A stretch of 64,000 bases of DNA, taken from NCBI GenBank assembly GCA_038049695.1, contig CP142456.1:18070501-18134500 (forward strand). Direction: 5' to 3'. The translations under genes and the position numbers were made by a program. This DNA is from Cinnamomum chago (Eukaryota > Streptophyta > Magnoliopsida > Laurales > Lauraceae). The notes beneath the pieces were generated by a model. The model saw nothing but the letters and a program-made list of their open reading frames with translations. It had not been told where the DNA came from and did no database searches. This document shows, one piece after another, positions 45,338 through 56,789 of the stretch. The first letter of the stretch is position 1; each line of letters opens with the position of its first letter.

Positions 45338-48300
45338 CTAATACCAAGTGGAGTGTCGCCCTGGCTCGATATCATCATCATTATCATTTCTTCGGTATTG
45401 GCTAAAAAGATATGCTCCATACTGCTGTGCAGCACTAGCACTACCATATCCATAACCATATTCAGATTGTTCTTGATAAGATGATGAACTATCTTGATCC
45501 CCTGTGTCTGTGGATTGAGATGGTTGGTTGTAATCATATGGCATGAAATAGTTATGAGGGGCATAAATAGGTCGTCGAGAAATTGGTGGGGGAAGCCTCC
45601 CTTGCTCAATTAACATCTGTTCAATAGAAATAATTGGTGTTGGTGAAGGGGGTACCCAATTAGGGTCATATGAATAACCCTCATGCTGTCCATACATGGC
45701 ACCTTGTTGGCCAACATAATCCCCATGTTGTCCATACATGGCACCTTGGCCAACATAACTTCCATGATGACCATGAGTAGCGGCGCCGGCGCTACTACTA
45801 CCCCCTGCCTCAGTCTGTCCAACATGTCTGATATAGCCACGGCGAGGATCTAACTCAGTAGCATGAGGAAAATGCTCAACTGTCTCATAAGTGACAGGCT
45901 CATCATCTTTGTAATGACCCTCATCCCCGGGAGAGTCAGGTGGAATTCCTGCTGATGATGAAGAAGTAGAAATACTTGACTCACTCTCTTCATCCACCTC
46001 CTTTCCCCTTGGCTCACTTGTATTAGGTGCACGCCCCTGCTGCATTGTCAAGTTTATTTCTTCTATCCTTTCTGCAGCCCTCACTGGCTCAGGCCTTTCC
46101 CCAGTCAATTCCTCTATCAACTGCTCAAACTCTGGGTCTTGGTCTAACACCGGTTCTTCTTGTTCCTCCAACCATTGACCTAACACAGTATCCTCTTCTG
46201 AAAAGATATAGTCCAAATTAATTGGACAGAAATAATCCCGGTGATCCTCAAACTGTCTTCTCCTTCTATTTCTACTCCGGAGTTTGAGGTTGTAGTGAAT
46301 GTAGACCAATTTATTTAGCTTTTGCATTGTCAATCTATTTCTTGGTCTTGTGTGGATAAATGAGAATGTGCTCCAGTTTCTTTCACAATTGGAAGACGAT
46401 GTAGTTTGACTAAGGACTTTAATAGCAATCGTCCTTAGTGCAGGAGCACTCTCTCCATAATTCAACCACCATTCAGCTGAAAAAAATAGAAATGATATTA
46501 AAGTCAATAAAATAAATAATAAGTCCTTAAATAATATAGAGATGACATTACAATCAATACCAGGATTGGTCTGTGTCACAGCTCTCCGTGCAGTCGTCGT
46601 TCCAAAGCTTCCAGCCCGTACATTGTATATGTCAATCTGAAGATATTAACGTAGAAAAATAAATTAGAGAAATTACAATGTTATATGCTTTTTTCCTTAA
46701 TTATCCTACATTCCTACCTGATTAGTAGCCCAAATTGCTTCATCTGTACTCTCTGCCAATCTTTCAATTACATTTTTTAGTCCCAAACGGATTTCATTAG
46801 ATATGTGTCCATCTATAAATTGGGGATTAAAGAAGTATCCTGTAACAGTAAAACCAATGAATTTTAGTCATTGATAAATTAATGTAGTAAGGATTGAGGA
46901 CTGAGGAGAGAATGGAGAGTTGAATACAACAATTCAAGTGTTAAAGACTTAAAGGATATTCTTCACTTACCGGCAATGTGTAAATCATGTTTTAATTGTC
47001 GTCCCCATCGATCGTCGATGATCTTCCAAAACTTTTTGTAATATTTACAATCTCCTTGAATAGCCAGCTTTGATCTCTCCATGGCCTCATGTAAGAACCC
47101 CATTGTTGGCTTATCATCGCCATCAACCAATCGAAGAACCTTTATTAAGGGTTCAAAAACATTTAAAACACCCTTCACATGAGGCCAAAACTTGTTGGAC
47201 TCAATTGTTTTACATACTTCAACAGTAATGGGACTTGGCCTTTTTCCCCATTTTGAATTCATGAATTCATTTGATTTTATCAATCGGAGAAGTCCTTCTC
47301 TATACTTGTAAACACTTTCGATAGCAATGAAGTTGGTGGCAAATCTAGTGATGCCAGGCCGTAGTAATTCATGGTTGTCTGTATGCATTTTCATCATGGA
47401 AATGAGTCTATATGATTGATAAAAAAAATTGGTGATCTTCTTTATCTTACCAATCACAAACTTCATGACTTTTCCTTTTGCAATATCTTCAAGCATTAAA
47501 TCCAAGCAATGTGCTGCACATGGAGACCAAAAAATCCTTGGCCTTTGTTTCATAAGCATCGTTCCTGCAGCCTTCATGTTTGCAGCATTGTCGGTAACAA
47601 CCTGAACTACACAATCTGCCCCAACTTCTTCAATCACCTCATTCAATAACTTATTAATATATTTTGCATCTTGAATGTAATCAGTTGCATCAACTGATTT
47701 GATAAACACCGTGCCCATAGACGAGTAGACTAGAAAATTCAAGAGATGACGGTGTGTGATGGTCGTCCACCCATCGCACATTAGTGTACAACCTCTTTCC
47801 TTCCATGCCCATTTGAAAGTTTGCACCCAAGCCTGCAACTCTTCATACTCTTTCTCAACACATACATGCCCAATCTCATAAGGGGTAGGTGCTTTTATAC
47901 CTGGACCATGTTCTGCAGCTGCATCTAACATAGTGGTGAAATAAGGAGATGATGCCTTGTTGGGAGGAATGCCTCCGTCCAAAAAAAACTTCCCAGCGGC
48001 TCTCACTAGATGTTCTCTTGCTTTACCAAGCCTACCCGTTAATGCTTTCATAATGCTGGGCTGCTTTGATGTTGGTTTTCTATAAGAATATGGGTCAGTT
48101 GACCCCACTTGCTGAGGTGCACGTGTAGGAGTTCTTTCAATCTCCTCAATGTCTGGATCTCGACGGGGTTGTTTTTGACTAAATGCCCGACGCAAACTTG
48201 CTCCCCCAGGTTCGGATGACCCACCCTGCTCATATTGGCTACCTCTAGAGGCTGCTTCATATTGCATTTTTCTTCTCTCTTCCTCCTCTTGAAGTGACCT

Positions 48301-48639
48301 AATACTTTCTCTCCTAGCCTTCCTCATTTCCAGGTCTTCATCGTCATCATCATCGGAGGAACTGAATATTTCTTCTCTACATGCATCAATTTCCTCAGTT
48401 CTTCTTTTTTGTTGTAACTCTTTTTTTTTTGTTGTTGCATTTAGGAGCTCCCTCATTTCAGCAGTTACATTTGGTGGCACTTTATGACATTTTATCACCT
48501 GTCCTGTTACATGCCCCAAATGTTGTTTCAATCGAGTAATCCCGCCATTGAACACTCTTCCACAATAATTACATTTCACTCTACTTTTGCTTCCAGCTGG
48601 TTCACCATGGTTCCATGCCGGATCTATTGAACGCACCAT
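45338..48639 (-). CDS. hAT transposase, four exons, 1001 residues
   Basis: Exons on the minus strand are 48639-46971, 46839-46718, 46636-46561 and 46476-45338. Each intron has GT/AG borders and the phases join without a stop (3006 nt). The start is MVRSIDPAWN, just after a possible 5'UTR acceptor. Domains in order: BED zinc finger (C23, C26, H40), an acidic/Arg-rich linker, a DUF659-like region with LMCDGWTT and TDNAANM, which hold likely catalytic Asp residues, then SPCAAHCLDLML, and the hATC dimerisation region in exon 4 (RTIAIKVLSQTTSSSNCERNWS). A Gly/Tyr/Gln-rich tail with repeated GAMYGQH words follows. It should cut and paste this element. Splicing is inferred, not observed. Confidence 0.9.
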
Positions 48640-48699
48640 CTTGTTCCTATAAAATAAGAAATTCATGCAATACAGCAATAGTAATACACTAATACTCTT

Positions 48700-49545
48700 A
48701 AGAACAATTATTTTTAGGAAAATTCAAGATTTAATAAAATCATTTTCAATATCCTAAATATATAGATCTAACATAAAAGTATGTAGATCTATCATTTACA
48801 CACCATACAATGATCATTAATCATTAAAAGAACATATTTATGATGAAATCTCCAAAAAATGATATATTATAATTCAAATATTAAAAAATCCGAAAATAAA
48901 ATAATTAAAATAAAAATCATAATCATGTTTATGACTATGAGTAGATGTAGATCTATCATCTACACACTATTAATAAGCCTTTGGTTTCACAAATATCCTA
49001 ACAAGTAATAACAATTAATTTTTGAAAAAAAAATTAATAAAATCATTTTCAAAATCCTAAATATATAGATCTAAGTTCTAACATGAAAGTATGTAGATCA
49101 ATCATTTACACATCATACAATGGTCATTAATCATTAAAAGAACATATTTATGATGAAATCCCCAAAAAATGATATATTATAATTCAAATATTAAAAAATC
49201 CGAAAATAAAATAATTAAAATAAAAATCTAAATCATGTTTATGACTATGAGATAGATGTAGATCTATCATCTACACACTATTAATAAGCCTTTGGTTTCA
49301 CAAATATCCTAACAAGTAACAAAAATTATTTTTTGGAAAACAAAAATTAATAAAATCATTTTCAAAATCCTAAATATATAGATCTAACATAAAAGTATGT
49401 AGATCTATCATTTATACACCATACAATGATCATGAATCATTAAAACAACATATTTATGATGAAATCCCCAAAAAATGATATACTATAATTCAAATATTAA
49501 AAAATCCGAAAATAAAAAAAATTGAAAAAAAAAGTTCAAAATCAT
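48700..49545. repeat. About 2.7 tandem copies of a ~305-313-bp unit upstream of the transposase
   Basis: The word CCTAAATATATAGATCTAA starts at 48753, 49056 and 49369. Long stretches, including ATGATATATTATAATTC and AGCCTTTGGTTTCAC, are nearly identical between units. The array lies between the transposase start and the right terminus, where the promoter should be. Confidence 0.9.
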
Positions 49546-49856
49546 GTGTATGAGTAGATCAAGCATGAAAGTATATAAATATAACTTCTAAATGAAGAAA
49601 ACAACACAACACAATCTACATACCTCTATGTTTCATCTATATAAAAAATAAAAAATAAACACATAACATGCTTTAAGAGTTTAAGTTGATTTCCTCTTAC
49701 CTTAAATAATTTTTTCTTCAAAAAATGTAAGTGAGATTTGGAAATATGGAAGAGAGAAGGTGGCTGCTGCTATGAGGCTTTGAGAAGAGAGGAGAAGAAG
49801 ATGAAGATGGGAGAAAGAATAAAAAAAAAAAATTAGGGTTGCAAGGGCTTTATATT

Positions 49857-50043
49857 CATCTCGGCCGATATCTCGGCCGAGATGAAAAAATGGCCGAGAT
49901 GGCCGAGATATCGGCCGAGATGGCCGATATATTGAAGAATATGGGCCGGATCCGATATCTGCGCGAGATATCGGACCGGTCCAGCCCGAGACCGGTTCAT
50001 CTCGGCCGAGATGAACCGGTCTCGGCCGAGTTTTTCAACCATG
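49857..50043. repeat. Right subterminal repeats of the hAT element
   Basis: Many ATCTCGGCCGAGAT palindromes and GGCCGAGAT words are packed into about 185 bp next to the terminus. Confidence 0.85.
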
Positions 50044-50051
50044 GCAATATC

Positions 50052-50253
50052 CATGGTGGATGAGCAAAAGTTTAACAGCCGATCAAAACATATTGAGATA
50101 AAGTATCACTTTATCAGAGAGAATGCTGAAAAGAATGATATAGAAATATTTTATATGCCTTTAGAGGAATTGATGGGTGATGCTCTCACCAAGGCTTTGC
50201 CTGCAGAGGTTTTTGCAAGGCATGTGATGCGTATGGAACTAAGATATGTTTGA
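50052..50253 (+). pseudogene. Copia RNase H, last part
   Basis: After the hAT target duplication the frame resumes with RSKHIEIKYHFIRE and ends DALTKALPAEVF, the standard copia C-terminus. Confidence 0.9.
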
Positions 50254-50272
50254 TGTACATGACATTCGTATC

Positions 50273-50283
50273 AAGTGGGAGAT
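50273..50283 (+). promoter_or_regulatory. Polypurine tract of the copia element
   Basis: AAGTGGGAGAT lies immediately before the 3' LTR, the expected plus-strand priming site. Confidence 0.85.
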
Positions 50284-50670
50284 TGTAGGAAATCATGTGG
50301 CCCGCATGCCACAGGTCCCACGTCAGATCAAGTAGGGCAGATGCCAACAGAGAATACAATCCCACTTAATGTAAGACTTGATCCAGTCCCACGTCAGATC
50401 AAGTAGGGCAGATGCCAACAGAGAATACAATCCCACTTAATGTAAGACTTGATCCAGTCCCACTAATAAGACTCCCAATAGGATTAGTGGATGTGAGTTT
50501 CTTGGCGAAGAAGTCTCTAATAAGTATAACTCTTTGGGACTTGTCTATATAAGATAAGGGAGCCCTAGGGTTGGCATTCATTCCATCCCATAGGAAAGAC
50601 AAGAGGTGGAGAGATCCGCGGAGCTTCCCAATCGCCAAAACGCACGTAGTCTACGCATCCAAATCCATCA
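50284..50670 (+). repeat. 3' LTR of the copia element with internal duplication
   Basis: 387 bp. It is longer than the 5' LTR mainly because a 71-bp unit (GTCCCACGTCAGATCAAG...) is tandemly duplicated from about 50315. Other differences from the 5' LTR are almost all transitions. Confidence 0.92.
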
Positions 50671-50786
50671 TATTAAATGAAAATAACCAATTACAATTTC
50701 CAAGCATGAAACCTTTGGTCTCATAATATATGTAAGAGCTTTGCTTTAGGTTTTTCTTTTTTTAATGAAGTTTGTGTTTGGTGTAG

Positions 50787-51544
50787 GCTAGTGAGCTTAA
50801 TGAGCTGCATCTTTACACAATGGGAAACAAGTCCTCAATCCCACTGGGACTTTGTTTGCTGGATGAGTTAGTTTGAGGGGTGATGCTGGTGATCCATTTG
50901 AAGAAGCTGCCAAAGAACCAGGATTGAGATGGGTCTTGGGTATGGAATTGGCTGAGGTCATTATAGATGCTTCTGTAAGGGTCTGGGCGCATAACAAATT
51001 AAACTTGATAGTTGTGGAGAGGTATAACCCTATCTCTATGTAAATTAGTAGGAATCATTGGGTCTTTGATTCTTTATATGCTCTGACCAGTGGGGCCTTA
51101 GTTGGATGATGGATGCACCAAGACCCTCTCAAGAAGAGATCCGATGACTGGCATATTTGTAACAGTAGATTTTGGGGAGTGATTTATCTAGAGCAATTTG
51201 GTATGTACAGGGACATACTAACAAGGCACCATGAAGAATACTTTTCCCCCTTCCCCTTCTGGCTCATTTTCTACTTGAGAGCATCCTCTTTTGGGGCTTG
51301 ACTCTAATATATTAAATAAATGCACTGTGATACTTTTTATCTACTTCCAATATTATCATTTGCCCTTCGATCCAGTTCGAAAGAATCCACAAGAAGTTGT
51401 TCTCACATCGGCCGATGAACGAGGTGGATGTTAGAAACATCTTGCTGCTGAATAAGGTTGCCACATTGTGTTGAGTCTGGTGCTGTGAATCAGATTGACG
51501 AACAAGTCACTCGTGTGGTTGCCAATTCTTTTGGCACTGACAAG
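50787..51544 (+). pseudogene. CPL3: CPL3-like C-terminal exons with BRCT-like end
   Basis: From 50787 the frame reads ASELNELHLYTMGNK, then after disruption DAGDPFEEA and VRVWAHNKLNLIVVERY, the second half of the FCP-homology domain. The exon 51375-51544 reads ERIHKKLFSH, MNEVDVRNIL and, after a frameshift, QIDEQVTRVVANSFGTDK up to a GT donor, the start of the BRCT domain. The final BRCT exon was not found downstream. Confidence 0.82.
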
Positions 51545-52870
51545 GTATTATTTTGATAACAAAAAAATTATACTAGGAAACTATACACTTCTTGACATGT
51601 GAACTTGTTTAATAGTACGAGAGGTCCGATTGGGCAAATACCAATCATAGGATATATATATATATATATATATATGAATAATCTTAAATTTAAGGTAAAT
51701 TATTTTTATTGTGAAAAATAATATGAATTCGCATCACACAGGTAGGACCAATACAAACCTTCGTAAACATAAACAGTTCGATTTTTTTTTTTCAAAGTTC
51801 AAAATAAGAAATAGTGTGCAAAGCATGCACCAATACGTTGCGTTGTGCAAACAGGGCCATGGGTAGGTGAGTGTATGATTTATTTGGGATTGGTTGATTT
51901 GTGTTAGGTTATGAGGCCAGTCTTTTAGATCCGCTTAATTAATCATTTTTTTCTAAAATGATGATGTCTTTGTTTTGTTTTTTAACAAGGTGGAAGCATT
52001 TAATTTGTTATATTATAACGGGCAAATGAACGTGACTTTATCCCTTAATGAGTAAGGGTTATTAACCATAATATACCGGAGGTGTATAGGACCGGTTTTG
52101 TATGCTCATGCAATTGCCTTCTTCACAGGCTAATGATTTTATCGCTTGTGCTTCCATTCGTCTACTTCTCTAGGTATTCCAAATCCAACCATATAGGCCC
52201 ACTCCTACTTCACTGTACATACTATAAAGACAGAGCCCAGAATAAAGAAAAAATAGAAGATATCTTTAAAAGAAGTCCTAAAAATCTTGAAAGTCTAAAT
52301 CTTGAAAGGCAAGTAAAAGAGACTGAGATTTTCAATTTGAAGCAAATGTTAATCGGGCATTCAGTTTAATTTTATTTGAATTGAGGCTTTAGTAGTAATT
52401 AATCAAATAATATTAATCAAGTGTCAAATAGTATATTTTGTTATATAAAAAGTCTTCCAATCTGTTGTCTGTTTTGCATAGGTGGTGGTGCTGTTATTGT
52501 TAATGATTGTAGCTGCAGTTATTAGTACTTTTTGTTTTTACCATTGGTCCTCCCGAGCTCGTTAGCTGCAGTTATTAGTATTTTTTTATTTACCATCGGT
52601 CCTCCCGAGCTCGTTCAAGTCCCTCTCTGGAGCCCAGCCAACTGGGAATTTGATTTGTTTTAACATATAATAAAAATTCTGGAGGTGGCCTTAATTCCAA
52701 TTAGAGTGATAAATTGTCGTTGCTCTATTGGAAATGAGAATACTGTGTTTTTAGGCCATTCGGCTTTAAGAAGTGGGCTTCACTGTTGTATCTTATGATT
52801 TACCTGGACTGACATAGAATTTCATTGCGTTCAGAAAAGGACAGTGAGAAGCATGCAATTTTATTATATC
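51545..52870. other. Noncoding flank of the pseudogene
   Basis: No last CPL3 exon was found. The sequence GAGCTGCAGTTATTAGTA...CCTCCCGAGCTCGTT is partly duplicated (about 52510-52562 and 52565-52615). Otherwise nothing is recognised. Confidence 0.45.
51652..51676. repeat. (AT)n microsatellite
   Basis: About 12 AT units in a row. Confidence 0.95.
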
Positions 52871-52873
52871 TCG

Positions 52874-53204
52874 AGGTGTTCTTGCGCTGTGCTGGGCTGA
52901 TGCATATCCAGGCCCAGCCCAAGCCTGAAGCGGACCAAAAAAGTTTGGCCTGAGCCTGCCCATTTAGTCAACCGGGCCGGTTGAACTGGGCTTTTGATTA
53001 GTTACGTGGGCTTGCAAGCAAATCTTTGGCCTGATTAGATTAAATTACATGCATTCTTTATACGGGTCAGGTTGAGCCGGGCTTTGGATTTTTCACATAA
53101 TCCAAGCATGGCCCAATAGTTAAATGGACCCAAATTACATCTCCATGCCCCGCCTAAATCATGCTGGGCCGGGATCAGGCTTGCCTGGCCCATGAACACC
53201 CCTA
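52874..53204. mobile_element. Non-autonomous hAT-like repeat
   Basis: GAGGTGTTCTTG at the left and the complement of AGGGGTGTTCATGG at the right form imperfect inverted ends. The interior has GGCCCAGCC and GGCCGGTTGAAC-like words typical of plant TAGGGGTGTTCA elements. No clean 8-bp duplication. Confidence 0.5.
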
Positions 53205-54870
53205 ATTGTACCAAATGCAGTAGTAGGTGTGCCTACAACTGATTCACTGAGATGCAGTAGTAGGTCTTGAATATGTAAGTTGTGATGTTTTTTTATTATT
53301 TGTCTCATCTTCATTTAAGAATCTAAATTGCAGCCTCCCAGTCAAGACGTCACACCATTAGATCACGAGTCATGCGGTATGAAAGCATTTTCATTATTAA
53401 ATAAATTATTATACAAAACTAAAAATGATGAGAGTTTAAAAATTATGTAAAATTAAGAATGTTGATGTGACATTCTAAATTTGATGGATCGTGAGTTGAA
53501 TGGGCAAGTCTTGATTGACTAAAAAGGATCATCTGATCATTAACATGAGGGATTAATCTTGTACGGGGTTAATGGTTCGTGATTTTTGGAAAAATCGTTA
53601 ACCGTGAAAAACCGAGGGATTAACAGTTCAGTTACGGGCGGAGTTGATGTATGCTCCAGTTTCGCAGCTTATGATCGTTTTGGTTTTAACGTATGAATTG
53701 AAAAAGGCGGAGAGAAAATCTAAATATTGATCCAATTACTCTTATTCTTATTCATTGTGATGTAGAGTGATCTGATCTTGGACAAATACTAGCAAATATG
53801 AATTTTTCTTTTGAGATGAATAACATATTATTAGATAAACAGAGGATGCAGTTCAATTTGACTTTTAGCAGAGTGTATATCTTTTTAAGACATTATCACC
53901 ACCTCTTTGATCCGTTATATATATTTTAAAATTAATTTCTTCATCTTTAATGATCAAGATTTAATCACCAACTCTTCCAGTCTTCTTACTCTTTTAAAAT
54001 ACTTTTCATTAAATTTTATGCCTCTTTAAAATATTTCCTCATTGTGAAAAATTAAAACTACTATATAAAGTTTTTTAATGCAAGTAATTATTCATCATTA
54101 AGATCTAAGTATGTTATACAATATTAATAACTTATAACTAACTTTAGAATTCATTGTAATCTACTTCTCTGCTTGAAGCAAAATTTAAATTATCATATTA
54201 TATTATTTATTAAATCCACAATAAAATCACTTTAAAATCATTAAACATTATAAAATAGTTAACAATAAACTAAAATGGATACAAAATGACACTAAATATG
54301 TTTATTTAAATAAGTACAGAATATAATGATGATGACGATGATGATGAATACTCGTTTCCTAATAAATATAAAAACACCCGAATCGTTGTATTTTGTTTCT
54401 TGCCAATAGTTTTCAAATATAACAATTACCTTATTTTTAGTTTTCTTCCAATACCTCAATCATTTTCTGATCGATTTCTTGAATTTGTTTGTTTTCTCAC
54501 TACTTAAAAAATCTTTGAACATGTGTTTTTGAATATAAGAGAGAAGAAAGGAAGTATTTTATATATAGTGTTTGCTATCATTCATAAATTGGATTTTGTT
54601 TATTCACAACAAATTTATGATACTTCTAATATAATATAAATTTGATAATAAAATACTAAGTGTATGATCCTTATATGATTAATTAATATAATGTAATAAG
54701 GTATGAAACATCATGGTAAGATTTTTATAACCTATGAAACTAAATTATATACCCATATTTAAGGTTCAAAGTCTTTTTAATGGGCGGAATCTAAGTTCAT
54801 TATGTTAAATGGATTTGAAATCTTGTAATCTATTATGATTCATCTTTACCCAAGTTTCCCAACATGTATA
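53205..54870. other. AT-rich intergenic DNA
   Basis: I see no gene or clear repeat in about 1.7 kb, apart from a short (GATGAT)n-like stretch near 54330. Confidence 0.5.
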
Positions 54871-54879
54871 TAGGGTTCC

Positions 54880-55215
54880 GGTCTAGGTCCATGGTGGACC
54901 CGAAACTGGAACTGTTGAGGAGAAGGTGGAATCAGATCCTGAACCGGAACCATTTCGGAACCGGTTTTTTAGGCTCCGGAACCGGAACGAGAACCATATA
55001 TGGTATAGGTCTGAATCCGGATCTAGGTAGAGAATGATATTAAAAAACATTATTTTAAGGAGAGATTTTCAAAAATTAAGATAATATGTCGGGTCTCGGG
55101 TCCACGGGTCTGAACCAAGGTGGTACCGGACCCGGACCCATTTTCTTATTGGGGCCTAAATAAGGACCCAGACCTGATTTTTAATAGGTCGGGAACTTTG
55201 GGTAATCGGAGAATC
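54880..55215. repeat. CCGGAACCGG-rich repeat, hAT-MITE-like
   Basis: Words such as AACCGGAACC, GGAACCGG and GGACCCGGACCC recur, resembling the body of foldback hAT MITEs. Ends and duplication could not be fixed. Confidence 0.4.
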
Positions 55216-55289
55216 GGTGACTCATTTACATCCACTACAACAGTTTACACATTTAGCTATGAAATTTTTCGTCGCAAAAAGTCAACAAG

Positions 55290-56365
55290 ACGTCGGTAAA
55301 AACCTTTACCGATGAAAATAATTTCGTCGGCCAGACGTCGGTAAAAAGTGGTGGACAAAACCTTTTACGGAAGAAATTTTTTTCCATTGGCAAAAATTAG
55401 ATTTTTACCGACGTTTTTAAATCGTCGGTAAATTTATTTTACTTTTCTAAAAATTGAATATAAATTTTACCGACGTTTCATTTTCTTCAGCAAAAGAAAA
55501 AAAATGAAAAAAGTTTTACCAACGTTTTTTTTTCGTGGGCAAGAGAGAAGAAAAAATGAAAAAAATTTTACCAATGTTTTATTTTCGTCAGCCAAAGAAA
55601 AAAAGAAAAAAAAATGAAAATTTTTTTACCTACGTTTTTTTTTTCGTCGGCAAAAGAAAAAAAATGAAAATTTTTACCGATGTTCTATTTTCGTCGGCAA
55701 AAGAAAAATGAAAAAACTTTTACCGACGTTTTATTTTCGTCGGCAAAAGAAAAAAAGAAAAAAAATGAAAAAAATTTTACCGACGTTTTTTTTTTCGTCG
55801 GCAAAAGAAAACAAAAACGAAAATTTTTACCGATGTTTTATTTTCGTCGGCAAAAGAAAAATGAAAAAACTTTTACCGACGTTTTATTTTTGTCGGCAAA
55901 AGAAAAAAGGAAAAATAGAAAAAATGAAAAAACTTTGCCAGACATTTTATTTTCCTCGGCAAAAGAAAAAAGGAAAAATAAAAAAATGAAAAAACATTTG
56001 CCGACGTTTTATTTTTGTCAGCAAAAGAAAAAGAGAAATTCTTCTTGGACATACTGGGGGACCGATTCCTGGCCTGGTCCCCCCAACCCTTGGATCCCAG
56101 ACCTCTCTGGGATCCAAGGGTTGTACTGGGGGACCGGGCTAGGAATCGGTCCCCCAGTATGTCCATGTAGCAAAAGTCAAAGAAAAAAGGAAAAATAAAA
56201 AAATGAAAAAACATTTGCCGACGTTTTATTTTCGTCGGTAAAAGAAAAAAGGAAAAATAAAAAAAAATGAAAACTTTTGCCGACGTTTTATTTTCGTTGT
56301 TAAGGAAAATAAAAATAATAAAAATAATTTTTACCGACGTTTTTATTTTCGTCGGTAAAAGTATT
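55290..56365. repeat. CACTA subterminal repeats (TTTTACCGACG / CGTCGGCAAAAG)
   Basis: More than a dozen TTTTACCGACGTTTT motifs, each paired with a nearby inverted CGTCGG(T/C)AAAA motif, at roughly 70-bp intervals separated by A-rich spacers. The long Lys/Phe-rich open frames here are a by-product of the array. Confidence 0.85.
56047..56164. repeat. Near-perfect foldback inside the subterminal array
   Basis: Arms 56047-56100 and 56107-56164 begin GGACATACTGGGGGACCG and differ by two substitutions and a four-base indel, with a 6-bp loop. The outer bases CTTCTTGGACA/TGTCCATGTAG resemble the MITE ends at 951/1068. Confidence 0.85.
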
Positions 56366-56789
56366 TAATTTTTTTTAAATATGGTATTTGTTTTTTCAAT
56401 ATAATTTTCCTATAAACCTGTATATACACCTGTATCAAAAAATAAACATGTTCGTATACCCATATTCAATATAAAAAATGCATGTAAACACAAATTACTA
56501 AATAAACAAACAACCATCGCCATTTTTCATCAAATCATTCATCTTATTAAACAAATATTACAATTAATAATGATACAGTTCCATATAAATGTCCAATATA
56601 CATATACAAATAAATTAAAAAGAATAAAACACCCCCCAATCCTACAACCGACCCCAAAGCATCCATCAATCTGCAATGATAAAAACAACACTAGAATATT
56701 TTCAATGAATTAAATTATAAATGAAAGATAAACATGTATATATATATATAAATCTTTTCGTAAGTGTTGAGGATTAGGCGATTTTTGTG

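Larger units (their letters stand above)
44805..50051 (-). mobile_element. hAT transposon (44813-50043), TSD GCAATATC, apparently autonomous
   Basis: The 8-bp duplication GCAATATC lies at 44805-44812 and 50044-50051. Ends are CATGGTTTAAAATCTCGG and the complement of CATGGTTGAAAAACTCGG. The 5231-bp interior carries subterminal CGG-rich repeats at both ends and one minus-strand transposase gene. TSD length, ends and transposase domains agree on the hAT superfamily. Confidence 0.93.
39986..50675 (+). mobile_element. Ty1/copia retrotransposon with both LTRs, TSD TATTA
   Basis: The 5' LTR is 39991-40327 and the 3' LTR 50284-50670; TATTA lies at 39986-39990 and 50671-50675. The order gag, protease, integrase, RT, RNase H (integrase before RT) is Ty1/copia. 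Multiple stops and frameshifts make it non-autonomous. A hAT transposon (44813-50043) is inserted in the RNase H region. The element itself is in an intron of the CPL3-like pseudogene. Confidence 0.93.
27995..51544 (+). pseudogene. CPL3: Dead CPL3-like RNA polymerase II CTD phosphatase gene
   Basis: Plus-strand exon remnants follow the order of plant CPL3. An acidic/Lys-rich piece ends EKESKEKEFEKR (27995-28093). A helical piece reads CSQLRLALESLQ (28252-28377). A middle part has PSPVPSEEHYDDGDG, then VLDGHTLKKQRNSL, then ISVNPTMLMHLIKMEQERLA (about 28970-31442). A DPRRILHNN exon (39165-39720) runs into the FCP-homology domain, and a C-terminal BRCT-like piece ends at 51544. Homologues dephosphorylate Pol II CTD in the nucleus and damp stress and ABA responses. 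Stops, frameshifts, LTR insertions (one inside an exon at 29294) and lost exons show a pseudogene. Splice borders survive, so it arose by decay of a genomic copy, not retroposition. Confidence 0.85.

Noticed and set aside
48048..48260. Short open frames overlapping the hAT transposase
   Set aside because: Shadows of transposase exon 1 in another frame.
55680..56198. 172-codon Lys/Phe-rich open frame
   Set aside because: It is a read-through of CACTA subterminal repeats and an inserted foldback; the repeated peptides mirror the DNA repeat.
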